NCBI GenBank assembly: GCA_942493385.1
Contig: OW818699.1
Location: forward strand, 868,001 to 932,000
Reading direction: 5' to 3'
Length of the DNA: 64,000 nt
From: UBA8389 sp942493385
GTDB taxonomy: Bacteria > Bacteroidota > Bacteroidia > Bacteroidales > UBA1402
Shown here one piece after another: positions 1 through 8,350 of this stretch. The notes under the pieces were generated by a model that saw only the letters and a list, made by a program, of their open reading frames with translations, searched no databases and was not told where the DNA came from. The position numbers and the translations under genes are program-made. The number at the start of each line of letters is the position of its first letter. The stretch's first letter is position 1.

Positions 1-1
1 G

Positions 2-49
2 GAAAGAAAGGCTACTTTTGTGGTTGAAAATGTAAACATCGACACATAA
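2..49 (+). CDS. possible 3' end of an upstream gene (partial)
   Basis: Frame 2 is open from the window edge to a TAA at 47-49 and encodes about 15 residues ending VVENVNIDT. It could be the tail of a gene lying mostly outside the window. It is too short to identify and could be chance. A promoter-like motif at 13-20 lies inside it. Confidence 0.3.
   Translation, partial: ERKATFVVENVNIDT
13..20 (+). promoter_or_regulatory. putative -7 element before the nitroreductase
   Basis: TACTTTTG matches the Bacteroidota -7 consensus TAnnTTTG and lies 38 bases before the nitroreductase ATG. The upstream part of the promoter is at or beyond the window edge. Confidence 0.4.
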
Positions 50-58
50 TTCTTCCGT

Positions 59-805
59 ATGAATTCCCTAAAAAACCGACGAACCGTTCGCGCATATTCT
101 GAAAAAGTACTGGATGAAAGCCTATTGAACGAGCTGCTTTTAACAGCCTGTCGTTCTTCCAATACCGGAAACATGCAAGCCTATAGCATCATCGTCACCA
201 GAGATGCTGCCCAAAAACAAGCACTTGCTCCTGCGCATTTCAACCAAAAACAGGTGACCGATGCTCCTGTCGTGCTGACTTTTTGTGTGGACTACCATCG
301 AATTGGCCAATGGTGCCAGCAGCGAAATGCGGCCCCTGGCTTCGACAATCTGCAGGCGTTGACCTACGCGGCCATTGATGCCGTTATCGTAGCACAGACG
401 TTCTGTGTGGTTGCTGAGGAGGCCGGTCTGGGTATTTGCTACCTGGGCACGACCACCTACAACGCTGAAACCATCATCGACGTACTCGGTTTGCCCCAAC
501 TCGTTTTGCCGATCACAACCCTCAGTGTCGGTTATCCCAAAGAACCCGCAACCACACCACTTCCGGATCGCCTGCCCTTGGAAGGCATCGTTCATCAGGA
601 AACCTATTCCGCTTTCGATGAAGCAGCAATTGACCGTATCTACGCTGAAAAGGAAGCTCTTGAGGAGTCATTGAAATTTATCGAGCTGAATCAAAAACAA
701 ACCCTCGCCCAAATCTACACCGACATCCGCTACAAAAAATCCGACAACGAATTCTTCTCCGCCGCCTGGCTAAAAGCCATCAAAAAACAAGGCTTCTTGA
801 AATAG
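59..805 (+). CDS. nitroreductase family FMN-dependent NAD(P)H oxidoreductase
   Basis: A 248-residue protein of the nitroreductase/FMN reductase fold, NfsA/Frp-like group. These cytoplasmic flavoproteins reduce nitro compounds, quinones or flavins with NAD(P)H. The N-terminus has the family signature NRRTVRAYSEK (about residues 6-16), followed by a helix with the flavin-contacting segment ACRSSNTGNMQAY. A later segment, EEAGLGICYLGTTTYN (about 121-136), is typical of the second FMN-binding region, and VGYPKEP follows as expected. Length is normal for the NfsA type. The physiological substrate cannot be told from sequence. It converges on dnaA, with a palindromic repeat between the two genes. 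Confidence 0.88.
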   Translation: MNSLKNRRTVRAYSEKVLDESLLNELLLTACRSSNTGNMQAYSIIVTRDAAQKQALAPAHFNQKQVTDAPVVLTFCVDYHRIGQWCQQRNAAPGFDNLQALTYAAIDAVIVAQTFCVVAEEAGLGICYLGTTTYNAETIIDVLGLPQLVLPITTLSVGYPKEPATTPLPDRLPLEGIVHQETYSAFDEAAIDRIYAEKEALEESLKFIELNQKQTLAQIYTDIRYKKSDNEFFSAAWLKAIKKQGFLK

Positions 806-828
806 TAGGCAGTTAGACTACGTGGTGA

Positions 829-953
829 GTGATGTTTTCATAGGGCGCCAAGGTCAAGGCGCTTATTATGAGACACCACGGAGCGTACTTAAGGTACGTG
901 AGTAGTGGCGAATGATAAGCAACGCAGAGATTGGTGGTCTATGAAGACATCAC
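829..953. repeat. palindromic element, copy 1 (long imperfect hairpin)
   Basis: A 125-base imperfect palindrome between the nitroreductase and dnaA 3' ends. The outer arm GTGATGTTTTCATAG pairs with CTATGAAGACATCAC, and the helix continues through GGCGCCAA/TTGGTGGT with wobbles and one mismatch. A conserved internal loop follows (GGTCAAGGC opposite AACGCAGAGA), then an inner helix starting GCTTAT/ATAAGC. The apical hairpin is GCGTAC-TTAAG-GTACGT, flanked by GGA and GAG. The right arm overlaps the dnaA stop codon (950-952). A second copy at 39745-39868 has the same loops but different, still complementary, arms. No T-tract follows, so it is not a simple terminator. It may be a MITE/REP-like element or a structured RNA. 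Confidence 0.85.
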
Positions 954-2350
954 GAGGTGCCTTGGATTAATTGTTCGAGTTCCTGAATAGTCGAACGGAA
1001 CTTTTTGTCGGTTTCAATCCAGTTGCCAACAGTCTTGCAAGCATGTAGCACAGTGGCATGGTCACGTTTGCCGATGAGTTCGCCAATGTTGGAGTAGGAT
1101 TTGTCCGTGTACTTTCTGGAAAGGTACATGGCAATTTGCCTGGCTTGTGAGATTTCCTGCTTCTTAGACTTGGATTGAATGATGTCCACATCGAGATCAA
1201 AGTATTTGCAGACTTCTTCTTCGATGAGTTCCACCGAGATCTGACGTTCCTGAACCTTGATGGCGTTGGATACCACGCGTTTGGCCAGCTCCATGTCCAC
1301 TTCCTTTTCGTAGATGACCGAATGGGCCATCAGGGAAACAACGATGCCTTCCAGGTCACGGACGTTTTCGGTGGCGTTCCTGGCGATGTACTCGACCACT
1401 TCGCGAGTGAAATGAAGTCCGTCGCGCATGATCTTGCTGTCAAGAATGGCAACGCGCAGGGCGTAGTTGGGTTTTTCCATTTCGGCCGTCAAACCCCATT
1501 TGAAACGGGTCAACAAGCGGTCGTCGATGCCTACGATGTCCTTTGGGGGGCGATCGCAGGTGATGACCAACTGTTTGCCGTTTTGGTGCAGGTGGTTGAA
1601 GATGTGAAAAAATACGTTCTGAGTACCGGTCTTGCCGCTCAGTTCGTGAATATCGTCGATCAACAAGACATCGATGCTTTGGTAGAAGTGGATGAAATCG
1701 TTGACAGTGTTGTTGAGGTATGCCTGTGAGTACTGAACCTGAAACAGATGGGATGAAACGTACAATACACGCAGGTTGTTGTTTTGCTGCAAGCCGGCGT
1801 TGCCGATGGCATGAAGCAGGTGCGTCTTGCCCACTCCGGACTTTCCATGGACAAACAAGGGATTGAAAATGGTCTTGCCCGGTTTTTCAGCAATGGAATA
1901 ACCGGCTGTTCTGGCCAACATGTTGCTTTCGCCACCGATAAAATTCCCGAAGGACAGGTTCGAATTGAGCTGAGGCTCCAGTTTTCCTGGCGTCCTTTGT
2001 TCAAACGGATTGTTAGAACCTACTGGTCGGGTCGGAATACCTGAAATCCGATTCACATTCGGCTGGTGATTTTCAGGAGCCAACTGCATGGGGGTGTCGG
2101 ATACCATGACCTGATACAGGAGCCTGGTATTTTCACCGGTTACACGTAGGATGGCTTTACCGATGAGGTCGGCGTATTGATTTTCGAGTTGTTCGTAAAA
2201 GAAATGGCTGGGAACCTGGATTAACAGGGCTTTTTCTTCGTACTTTAAAGGAACAATTGGAATAAACCACGTAGAGTAGCTCAATTCTGGTACATTATCT
2301 TTAATAATGCTCAGACATTGATTCCAGAGAGATTCGTGATTTAAGGTCAT
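950..2350 (-). CDS. dnaA: chromosomal replication initiator protein DnaA
   Basis: A 466-residue DnaA, the AAA+ ATPase that opens the replication origin. Domain I is at the N-terminus (LWNQCLSIIK...), followed by a Pro/Asn-rich linker. The ATPase core has Walker A FVHGKSGVGKTH (about residue 168) and Walker B LLIDDIH. The C-terminal domain IV carries the DNA-binding helix-turn-helix with the DnaA signature KRDHATVLHACKTV. Length is normal. The ATG at 2350 gives a complete domain I. The stop codon lies inside the right arm of the palindromic element at 829-953. The gene follows an MCE protein and an amidase on the same strand but is separated by a 330-base gap. Confidence 0.98.
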   Translation of the reverse strand: MTLNHESLWNQCLSIIKDNVPELSYSTWFIPIVPLKYEEKALLIQVPSHFFYEQLENQYADLIGKAILRVTGENTRLLYQVMVSDTPMQLAPENHQPNVNRISGIPTRPVGSNNPFEQRTPGKLEPQLNSNLSFGNFIGGESNMLARTAGYSIAEKPGKTIFNPLFVHGKSGVGKTHLLHAIGNAGLQQNNNLRVLYVSSHLFQVQYSQAYLNNTVNDFIHFYQSIDVLLIDDIHELSGKTGTQNVFFHIFNHLHQNGKQLVITCDRPPKDIVGIDDRLLTRFKWGLTAEMEKPNYALRVAILDSKIMRDGLHFTREVVEYIARNATENVRDLEGIVVSLMAHSVIYEKEVDMELAKRVVSNAIKVQERQISVELIEEEVCKYFDLDVDIIQSKSKKQEISQARQIAMYLSRKYTDKSYSNIGELIGKRDHATVLHACKTVGNWIETDKKFRSTIQELEQLIQGTS

Positions 2351-2680
2351 TGTTTTGGGTAGTACTTAAAAACTTGGGATTGCAAATTTTGGAAAAAAAA
2401 AGGGATTCACCAAACGCATTTTTCAAGTAAAAATTCGTAAAAATGTATTTCGTTTACTGTCAGGCGTTTAGTTAATTCCCTGTATACCAGCATTATAAAA
2501 AGTTAATAATCTCTAACTGTCTTGAATCGAACACCTTGCATATTTGGCAGTCGATGGGTGCAAAAATGGCATACATACCTTTAAGTCCCTGTTAATAAAG
2601 GGTTGCGGTACATTATTATTTTTGTGTTAAATGATAAAATAAAGTGGAATTTGTTTTTCTGCTTACAAACTAAAACAAAA
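2351..2680. other. 330-base gene-free region upstream of dnaA
   Basis: AT-rich DNA between the mlaD-like gene and dnaA. I see no ORF with coding character, no tRNA and no strong terminator. GTTAATAA occurs at 2502-2509 and 2591-2598, the latter within a small hairpin CCCT-loop-AGGG, and GTTAATT at 2471-2477. Read on the other strand, the second site is TTATTAACA, one base from the general DnaA-box pattern TTATNCACA, but I see no box cluster. It may hold a dnaA promoter or leader. The only exact -7 type match on the minus strand is at 2676-2683. Confidence 0.4.
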
Positions 2681-2683
2681 TTA
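2676..2683 (-). promoter_or_regulatory. weakly supported -7 element, possibly for dnaA
   Basis: Read on the minus strand this is TAATTTTG, a match to TAnnTTTG. It overlaps the stop codon of the MCE gene and would give dnaA a leader of about 320 bases, so the assignment is uncertain. Confidence 0.25.
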
Positions 2684-3589
2684 CTTGCTTTGTTTCGCTC
2701 CAAAAAGTGAAAAGTGGACATACCGCTTTGGACTTGCCTTCAGATCGAGCAACAGCGCGTTAGCACTTGAAGCGGTCGTTCCTAGGTTGAAAGTTGCAGA
2801 ACTCAGGTTCTGGTAAAGCGATTTGTCGTTCAGGAGCAAGCCCATGGAATTGTCAGTGCTGTTGAGCCTAAGGGTGATGTTTTCAAGTTGCGTCAGGGTT
2901 TTGTTCAGGGAAGCGACGTCAATCTGATTGATCTTGCTGCCTGCTGCGGAAAATTCGGCTGTCATTTCATCCACATTGTCCAATATGCCGGGAAGTTTGT
3001 CCATGGATTTGTTCAACTTGACCGAAAGCCTTGAGAGCTCCATACTGGTTTTTTCGATGGAAGTCAGAGAATGATTGAGACTGCCGTTGTTGACCAGCGT
3101 TTCCACACTTGCCAGCAGAGAGTCTGTCCGTTGAATCATGTGTTGCACGTCTGCCAGGATGCCATCCTGCAATTTATCCATGAGGCCAAGATTCCTTTCC
3201 CCTAAAAGGGTGTCGCCGCTTGTAAGAAGTTTGGCTGTTGGCGCTCCAAGTTCGAGCACCACGGTTGGATTTCCGATAAGCGCAGATTCAATGATGGCCT
3301 TGGAGCCTTCTGGCAGACGGAGCTTGGTGTTGAGGTCCAAGTCGATGATGATATGTCCTGGGTTGTTGTATTGGTAGCGGATGTCACGAACAAGCCCAAC
3401 CTGAAAGCCATCCAACATGACAGGGCTGGATTTGACCAATCCGTCAATTTGGGTAAAGTTCACGTAATATTGGTTGGTCGGTTTGAGAAGGTTGACCCCT
3501 TTCAGGTAGTTGAGCCCCCAAACAAATACGACAAAGGCTGCTATGACGATTATGCCGATTTTGGCTTCACTTTTGAAATTCGATTTCAT
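2681..3589 (-). CDS. MCE/MlaD-family lipid transport protein
   Basis: A 302-residue single-pass membrane protein. One N-terminal transmembrane segment (IGIIVIAAFVVFVWGLNYL, about residues 12-30) is followed by one MCE domain (about 38-120, starting YYVNFTQIDGLVKSSPVMLDG). A long helical or coiled-coil C-terminal region has repeated Leu/Ser/Asn spacing. MCE proteins form rings that carry phospholipids between the inner and outer membranes in ABC-linked (Mla) systems. The cognate MlaE and MlaF genes are not in this window, so the partner is unknown. It sits between the amidase and dnaA on the same strand, with its own promoter motif just after the amidase stop. Confidence 0.88.
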   Translation of the reverse strand: MKSNFKSEAKIGIIVIAAFVVFVWGLNYLKGVNLLKPTNQYYVNFTQIDGLVKSSPVMLDGFQVGLVRDIRYQYNNPGHIIIDLDLNTKLRLPEGSKAIIESALIGNPTVVLELGAPTAKLLTSGDTLLGERNLGLMDKLQDGILADVQHMIQRTDSLLASVETLVNNGSLNHSLTSIEKTSMELSRLSVKLNKSMDKLPGILDNVDEMTAEFSAAGSKINQIDVASLNKTLTQLENITLRLNSTDNSMGLLLNDKSLYQNLSSATFNLGTTASSANALLLDLKASPKRYVHFSLFGAKQSK

Positions 3590-3604
3590 TTTAACGAGAT
3601 TTAG

Positions 3605-3626
3605 CGGATGCGCGAATAGGCATCCG
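3605..3626 (-). other. perfect 7-bp hairpin near the mlaD-like 5' leader
   Basis: CGGATGC at 3605-3611 is perfectly complementary to GCATCCG at 3620-3626, with an 8-base loop. It lies between the -7 motif (3631-3638) and the ATG at 3589, near the expected transcription start. No T-tract follows on the minus strand, so it is not an obvious terminator for the amidase. Confidence 0.45.
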
Positions 3627-3630
3627 AATA

Positions 3631-3638
3631 CAAAAATA
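3631..3638 (-). promoter_or_regulatory. -7 element for the MCE/MlaD gene
   Basis: The minus strand reads TATTTTTG, an exact TAnnTTTG match 41 bases before the mlaD-like ATG and 8 bases after the amidase stop. Confidence 0.55.
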
Positions 3639-3645
3639 CGATTTT

Positions 3646-4860
3646 TTATTTGGATGCTTCTGTCTTGGCTACCTCAACAGCAATTTTTTGACGGTTTCTG
3701 AAGGCAATGACAAAGGCATCGGGGAATCGGGCCGCCACTTCCTGGCGTTTTCGGTTTGCTTCAGCAAAAGTTCTGAAACTGCCAACCGTATATTTGTAGA
3801 GCCTTTTTTCAAAATAAAAATCGGGGTCCAAACCTTTAAGTTTTTTGTTACCTGCAGAAAGTTTTACATCGGAAGCCAGGATTTGAACTTTGAAAACGAT
3901 GCCGTTTTCGGTGGAGTCCATAGGGGTAGTCGTCGTTGTTGTAACCGTGGTTACGACAGTTGTCTTAGTTGTTTTAAGGATTGTCCCAGGGAGGGTCTCT
4001 TTTTTAGAAGCAAGATCGCTCACCAACTCGGAATCGGGTTTGTTGATTACCTCGTTGGAATTCGGTTTTTTCAACGAATTTGAATTGTTGGACTTACGGT
4101 CGTAATCCGCTCTGAAGTCGGCAAAACCATTATAGATGCAAAGTGCCGTTTGCTCTTGACCCTCTTCACTTTTTAGATAAGCTTCCTCGGCTGGGTTGGA
4201 TAAAAAACCGACTTCAATTAGGACAGAAGGCATGCTGGTACAACGAAGCACTAAAAATACGTCTTGACGTACACCCCTGTCGTATCGGCCGTTGGCAACA
4301 AATTTTGACTGAATGGTGGAAGCGAACTGGATGCTTTGGTTCATGTAATTGTCTTGCATGAACTCAAACATGATGTACGATTCGGCTGAAGTCGGGTCAA
4401 ATCCTTCGTAGCGTTGTTTGTAATCGTCCTCAAGTAGAATAACGGAGTTTTCTCGTTTGGCAATGGCCATGTTTTCAGCAGTTCGATTTTGCCCCAATGT
4501 AAACGTGGACGGGCCACGTACGCTGGAAGTCTCGGCATGGTCGGCATGAAGAGAAATAAAAAGATTGGCTTTCGCTTTGTTGGCGATTTCGGCGCGTTGG
4601 TAGAGCTCTGGGAATACGTCGGTGCTGCGGGTGTATACTATTTTTACATCTGGTTGTCTGGATGCTATAAGTTTTCCAAGCTTGAGCCCGATACCCAATA
4701 CGATGTCTTTTTCTTTGCAAGAGGATCCCAGCGTGCCGGGGTCTTTCCCACCATGGCCTGGGTCGATGACGACAGTAAATCCGGAAGCGACTGCGATAAG
4801 GGAAGTTTGGAAGAACAATCCTAGGAAAAGCAAGAGTAAGCGCAGGGTCCGATAGGGCAT
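3646..4860 (-). CDS. N-acetylmuramoyl-L-alanine amidase (Amidase_3) with C-terminal SPOR-like domain
   Basis: A 404-residue secreted cell-wall amidase that cleaves the bond between MurNAc and L-Ala in peptidoglycan, usually at the division septum. It has an N-terminal signal peptide (about 1-26) and an Amidase_3 domain (about 28-250) with the zinc-ligand motifs VIDPGHGGKDPG and SLHADHAE and the catalytic segment LIEVGFLSN. A Thr-rich linker (KTTVVTTVTTTTTTPM) precedes a C-terminal module (about 325-400, FKVQILAS... YTVGSFRTFAEANRKR) that resembles a SPOR domain, which binds septal glycan. Size and layout match AmiC-type enzymes of Bacteroidota. It is upstream of the MCE gene and has its own promoter motif. 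Confidence 0.93.
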   Translation of the reverse strand: MPYRTLRLLLLFLGLFFQTSLIAVASGFTVVIDPGHGGKDPGTLGSSCKEKDIVLGIGLKLGKLIASRQPDVKIVYTRSTDVFPELYQRAEIANKAKANLFISLHADHAETSSVRGPSTFTLGQNRTAENMAIAKRENSVILLEDDYKQRYEGFDPTSAESYIMFEFMQDNYMNQSIQFASTIQSKFVANGRYDRGVRQDVFLVLRCTSMPSVLIEVGFLSNPAEEAYLKSEEGQEQTALCIYNGFADFRADYDRKSNNSNSLKKPNSNEVINKPDSELVSDLASKKETLPGTILKTTKTTVVTTVTTTTTTPMDSTENGIVFKVQILASDVKLSAGNKKLKGLDPDFYFEKRLYKYTVGSFRTFAEANRKRQEVAARFPDAFVIAFRNRQKIAVEVAKTEASK

Positions 4861-4887
4861 AGGGTCAGTTTTGGTTTTTTACCTCTA

Positions 4888-4895
4888 CAAAAATA
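4888..4895 (-). promoter_or_regulatory. -7 element for the amidase gene
   Basis: The minus strand reads TATTTTTG, an exact TAnnTTTG match 27 bases before the amidase ATG. Confidence 0.6.
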
Positions 4896-4950
4896 GCGTA
4901 AAATCGACAACAACCAAAAAGAATTGGTTTCCTTTGCATAAAATGCTTCT

Positions 4951-5487
4951 ATGGACGCCCTTTCATTATTGAAACGTCATTTGGGTTCGAACACCGAATT
5001 GTTCGAAACGGTTTGTCTGCACAGTCGGCATGTCATGTTTAAAGCGTTGGCTTTGGCAGAGAATCATCCGGAAATGTCGCTGGACAAGGCGTTTATTGAA
5101 GAAGCTGCCTTATTGCACGATATCGGTGTCTATCGCACGAATGCTCCTGATATTCATTGTTTTGGAAAGGCCCCCTACATTTGTCACGGTTATTTGGGTC
5201 GTGAAATTCTGGATAAGGAAGGTTTGCCCCTACATGGATTGGTCTGTGAGCGACATACCGGAACCGGTCTTTACTTGACTGAAATCCTTGCCAAAAACCT
5301 TCCGTTGCCCCATCGGGACCTCGCACCGGTGAGTCTGGAGGAGCAAATCATCTGTTTTGCGGACAAATTTTATTCCAAATCACAGCTTCATGTAGCGTTT
5401 TCTGAGGAAGAAGTTCGACAGAAACTAACCAAATACGGGCCGGAGGGTGTGATACGTTTTGACCGATGGTGTGAAATGTTCTTATAA
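4951..5487 (+). CDS. HD domain-containing hydrolase
   Basis: A 178-residue cytoplasmic protein with one HD domain. HSRHVMFKALALAENH supplies the first His and LLHDIGVYRTNA the HD pair (about residues 54-65), with further His residues in CHGYLGREIL and CERHTG. The HD superfamily contains metal-dependent phosphohydrolases acting on nucleotides or phosphoesters; the substrate here is unknown. It diverges from the amidase and is followed by the lptD-like gene after 88 bases, which has its own promoter. Confidence 0.82.
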   Translation: MDALSLLKRHLGSNTELFETVCLHSRHVMFKALALAENHPEMSLDKAFIEEAALLHDIGVYRTNAPDIHCFGKAPYICHGYLGREILDKEGLPLHGLVCERHTGTGLYLTEILAKNLPLPHRDLAPVSLEEQIICFADKFYSKSQLHVAFSEEEVRQKLTKYGPEGVIRFDRWCEMFL

Positions 5488-5546
5488 GGTTGTTACCGTT
5501 AAGTACTTTTCACGCTCCTGAACTCGGGTTTCCAAGTTGTTTTCCG

Positions 5547-5554
5547 TATTTTTG
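5547..5554 (+). promoter_or_regulatory. -7 element for the lptD-like gene
   Basis: TATTTTTG matches TAnnTTTG and lies 21 bases before the ATG at 5576. Confidence 0.6.
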
Positions 5555-5575
5555 CGCACTAATTAAGGGCAGTAC

Positions 5576-8347
5576 ATGAATTTTTCACGACTTTCTGTTG
5601 TTTTCAGCTTCGTGGTGTTACCGCTATTCGGTCAGGTCCTACCCACAGGCCGGACTTTGCAGCGGGCAGCCGAGGCTGTGCCCGAGGTGGCTGCCGCCTT
5701 GCAGAAAGCCGATGCGGTTGGCCTGAAAGACAGCTTTCCCAACTGGATTCCAACGGATACTGCTGCTGTTAAGGATTCCGCATCAAAATCAACAAAAGTG
5801 GAGTCCATCACCGATATTGTGGAGTATTCAGCCAAAGATTCCCTGGTTTTTGAAGAGGGTGGAGTTGCCAAACTTTATGGAACCAGCGCTGTCAAATATG
5901 GTAAACTTAACCTGGATGCCGGTTATATTCAGATGGATATGGACAGCAGCCTGCTTACGGCTGCCGGACGACTGGACTCCGCAGGTAAGGTGACCGAAAA
6001 TCCGGTGTTCAAGGACGAAAGCGGCGAATACAAATCCAAAGGTCTCAAATACAACTTCAAGTCTAAAAAGGGGTTGATTTCCCAAGTGGTGACACAGCAG
6101 GGTGAAGGTTGGCTGGTCAGCGGTACGACCAAGAAAATGTCGGATGATGTTTTGTGCATGATCAACGGGAAATACACTACCTGCGACAATCACGACCATC
6201 CGCATTTTTACCTGGATCTGAGCAAAGCCAAGGTGAAGCCTGGCAGTTACATTGTATCCGGACCTGCCCATTTGGTGATGGAAGATGTGGACCTGCCGCT
6301 GATGCTGCCTTTCGGTTACTTTCCGTTCAAGGGTAAATATTCATCCGGATTCCTAATGCCAACATACGGTGATGAACTCCAGCGGGGTTTTTACCTGAGC
6401 AACATGGGGTATTATTTCGCGTTCAACGATTATGTGGACATGGCCATTCGGACAGACCTCTATTCCAAAGGTTCGTGGGGTATCAAAGCCAATTCGACCT
6501 ATCGGAAACGGTATAAGTTTTCGGGAAATTTCAGTGCCTCCTACGTGGAAAATGTAACGGGTGAGAAGACACTCCCGGATTATGCCAAGAACAAAGATTT
6601 GCGTGTCAACTGGAGCCACTCACAAGATGCCAAGGCGGATCCGTTCCGAACGTTTTCGGCCAGTGTGAATTTTGCCACCAGCGGTTATACCCGCAACGAT
6701 TTGGCTTCTTTGTACAATCAACGAGCGTTTGCCGAAAATACCAAGAGTTCTTCTGTGAGCTATTCTCAGCGTTTTCCCGAGAGTCCGTTCAGTTTGTCGG
6801 CGAGCTTGACGGTGAACCAGTCGAGCAAGGATTCCACCTTATCGGTTTCATTGCCCGGTCTGAGCCTGAACATGACCACCATTTACCCGTTCAAACGTAA
6901 GAATCCAGTGGGTGACGAACGTTGGTATGAAAAGATCCGCATCGGTTATTCGGGCAGGATGGCCAACAGCATCAGCAATGTGAAGGAATACGACATCATG
7001 AAGAAGTCGCTTATCAAGGACTGGCGGAACGGTATCATGCACAGTATTCCGATTTCGGCCACCTTCAATGTCTTGAATTACATTAACGTAAATACCAGTT
7101 TCTCGTACAATGAACGGTGGTATTCGAGCTCGCTCAACAAGTTCTACGACGAAACGAACGACAAGGTGGTGACGGATACGTCTTGGGGTTTCAATCGTGT
7201 CTTTGATTACACGGCATCGGTGAGCACTTCGACCAAACTGTATGGCATGTACCAGATGAATCCAAAGATTTTTAAGAAGATCAGCCAAATACGACATGTG
7301 CTGACGCCGGATGTGTCGTTTTCGTACCATCCAGATTTTGGTAAATCCAGTTTCGGTTATTATGGGGAGTATTCCTATTTGGACCCCAGAGGCAATGAAC
7401 AAGTGGTGTCCTATTCTCATTATGCCAACGGTTTGTACGGAACGCCGGGCAAGGGCAAATCTGGAACGGTGAGTTTCTCGTTGGACAACAATGTGGAAAT
7501 GAAGGTGAAACAGGTTACCGATACGTCCATCAACTATAATAAGGTGAGTTTGATTGATGATTTCCGCTTTGGAACTTCGTACAATTTGGCTCAGGACAGT
7601 TTGAACTGGAGTGACATTTCGGCCAGCATTCGTCTGAAATTCGGTACGAAGTATACCTTGAACCTCAGTGGTTCTTTCCAACCGTACACCTATATATTGA
7701 ATAGTTCAGGGAATCCGGTGCGAGTCAATACGACGCAGTTTGAGAAATACGGTATACCTGGACGTTTGACTGGAACTGGGACTTCGTTCAGCTACACGCT
7801 TAACAACGAAACGTTTAAGAAGCTGGCAAAGATTTTTCAAAAAAAGCAGGAGGCTGAAGCCGGCGCGGAGGGTACTGCTGATAGAGGCGGAGTGGCTCCT
7901 CCTGCCAATGCCATCGCCGATCCGGATAAGGAACAGCCGAGTGAATTGCCCCCCTTGGATGCTGAGTCAGCGCTGTATGCTCCTTGCAAAATTCCTTGGA
8001 GCATCGGGATTTCTTATTCGGTGCGCTATGGTCAGGCAGACTTCAATAAGAAGAAGTTGGAATACGATTATAAATTCAGTCAAAACCTGAGTTTCAGTGG
8101 AAATTTGTCCTTGACCGACAAATGGAAATTCACGGCCAGCACCAGTTACAATTTTGAATTGAAGCAGCTGATGACGATGAACTGTTCGGTGACCAGGGAC
8201 CTCCACTGCTGGGCGATGTCTGCCAGCTTCATTCCTATTGGGCCCTATAAGTCGTATAATTTTTCCATCGCCGTTAAATCGTCATTGCTCGAAGACCTCA
8301 AGTACGAGCAACACCAAAACCCCAGAGACAACTATTTGTGGAAGTAA
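5576..8347 (+). CDS. LptD-like outer-membrane LPS assembly protein
   Basis: A 923-residue protein with a signal peptide (about 1-20), an N-terminal OstA/LptA-like beta-jellyroll (about 80-240, including VEYSAKDSLVFEEGGVAKLYG and KSKGLKYNFKSKKG), and a long C-terminal beta-barrel rich in alternating aromatic and polar residues. This is the layout of LptD, which inserts lipopolysaccharide into the outer leaflet. A low-complexity Ala/Glu/Pro insert (about 760-800) interrupts the barrel and may be an extracellular loop. The Bacteroidota form is longer than E. coli LptD (784 residues). The function is inferred from architecture. It converges on ung with a 3-base gap. Confidence 0.85.
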   Translation: MNFSRLSVVFSFVVLPLFGQVLPTGRTLQRAAEAVPEVAAALQKADAVGLKDSFPNWIPTDTAAVKDSASKSTKVESITDIVEYSAKDSLVFEEGGVAKLYGTSAVKYGKLNLDAGYIQMDMDSSLLTAAGRLDSAGKVTENPVFKDESGEYKSKGLKYNFKSKKGLISQVVTQQGEGWLVSGTTKKMSDDVLCMINGKYTTCDNHDHPHFYLDLSKAKVKPGSYIVSGPAHLVMEDVDLPLMLPFGYFPFKGKYSSGFLMPTYGDELQRGFYLSNMGYYFAFNDYVDMAIRTDLYSKGSWGIKANSTYRKRYKFSGNFSASYVENVTGEKTLPDYAKNKDLRVNWSHSQDAKADPFRTFSASVNFATSGYTRNDLASLYNQRAFAENTKSSSVSYSQRFPESPFSLSASLTVNQSSKDSTLSVSLPGLSLNMTTIYPFKRKNPVGDERWYEKIRIGYSGRMANSISNVKEYDIMKKSLIKDWRNGIMHSIPISATFNVLNYINVNTSFSYNERWYSSSLNKFYDETNDKVVTDTSWGFNRVFDYTASVSTSTKLYGMYQMNPKIFKKISQIRHVLTPDVSFSYHPDFGKSSFGYYGEYSYLDPRGNEQVVSYSHYANGLYGTPGKGKSGTVSFSLDNNVEMKVKQVTDTSINYNKVSLIDDFRFGTSYNLAQDSLNWSDISASIRLKFGTKYTLNLSGSFQPYTYILNSSGNPVRVNTTQFEKYGIPGRLTGTGTSFSYTLNNETFKKLAKIFQKKQEAEAGAEGTADRGGVAPPANAIADPDKEQPSELPPLDAESALYAPCKIPWSIGISYSVRYGQADFNKKKLEYDYKFSQNLSFSGNLSLTDKWKFTASTSYNFELKQLMTMNCSVTRDLHCWAMSASFIPIGPYKSYNFSIAVKSSLLEDLKYEQHQNPRDNYLWK

Positions 8348-8350
8348 GCC

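Noticed and set aside
829..953. simple intrinsic terminator between nitroreductase and dnaA
   Set aside because: There is no T-tract and the hairpin is far longer than a terminator, with conserved internal loops shared by a second copy.
2351..2680. origin of replication (oriC)
   Set aside because: It is next to dnaA and AT-rich, but only one near-match DnaA box was seen and no cluster, so I do not call an origin.
6848..7681. 277-codon minus-strand open frame
   Set aside because: It is antisense to the lptD-like gene and its His/Ile/Arg-rich product has no family features.
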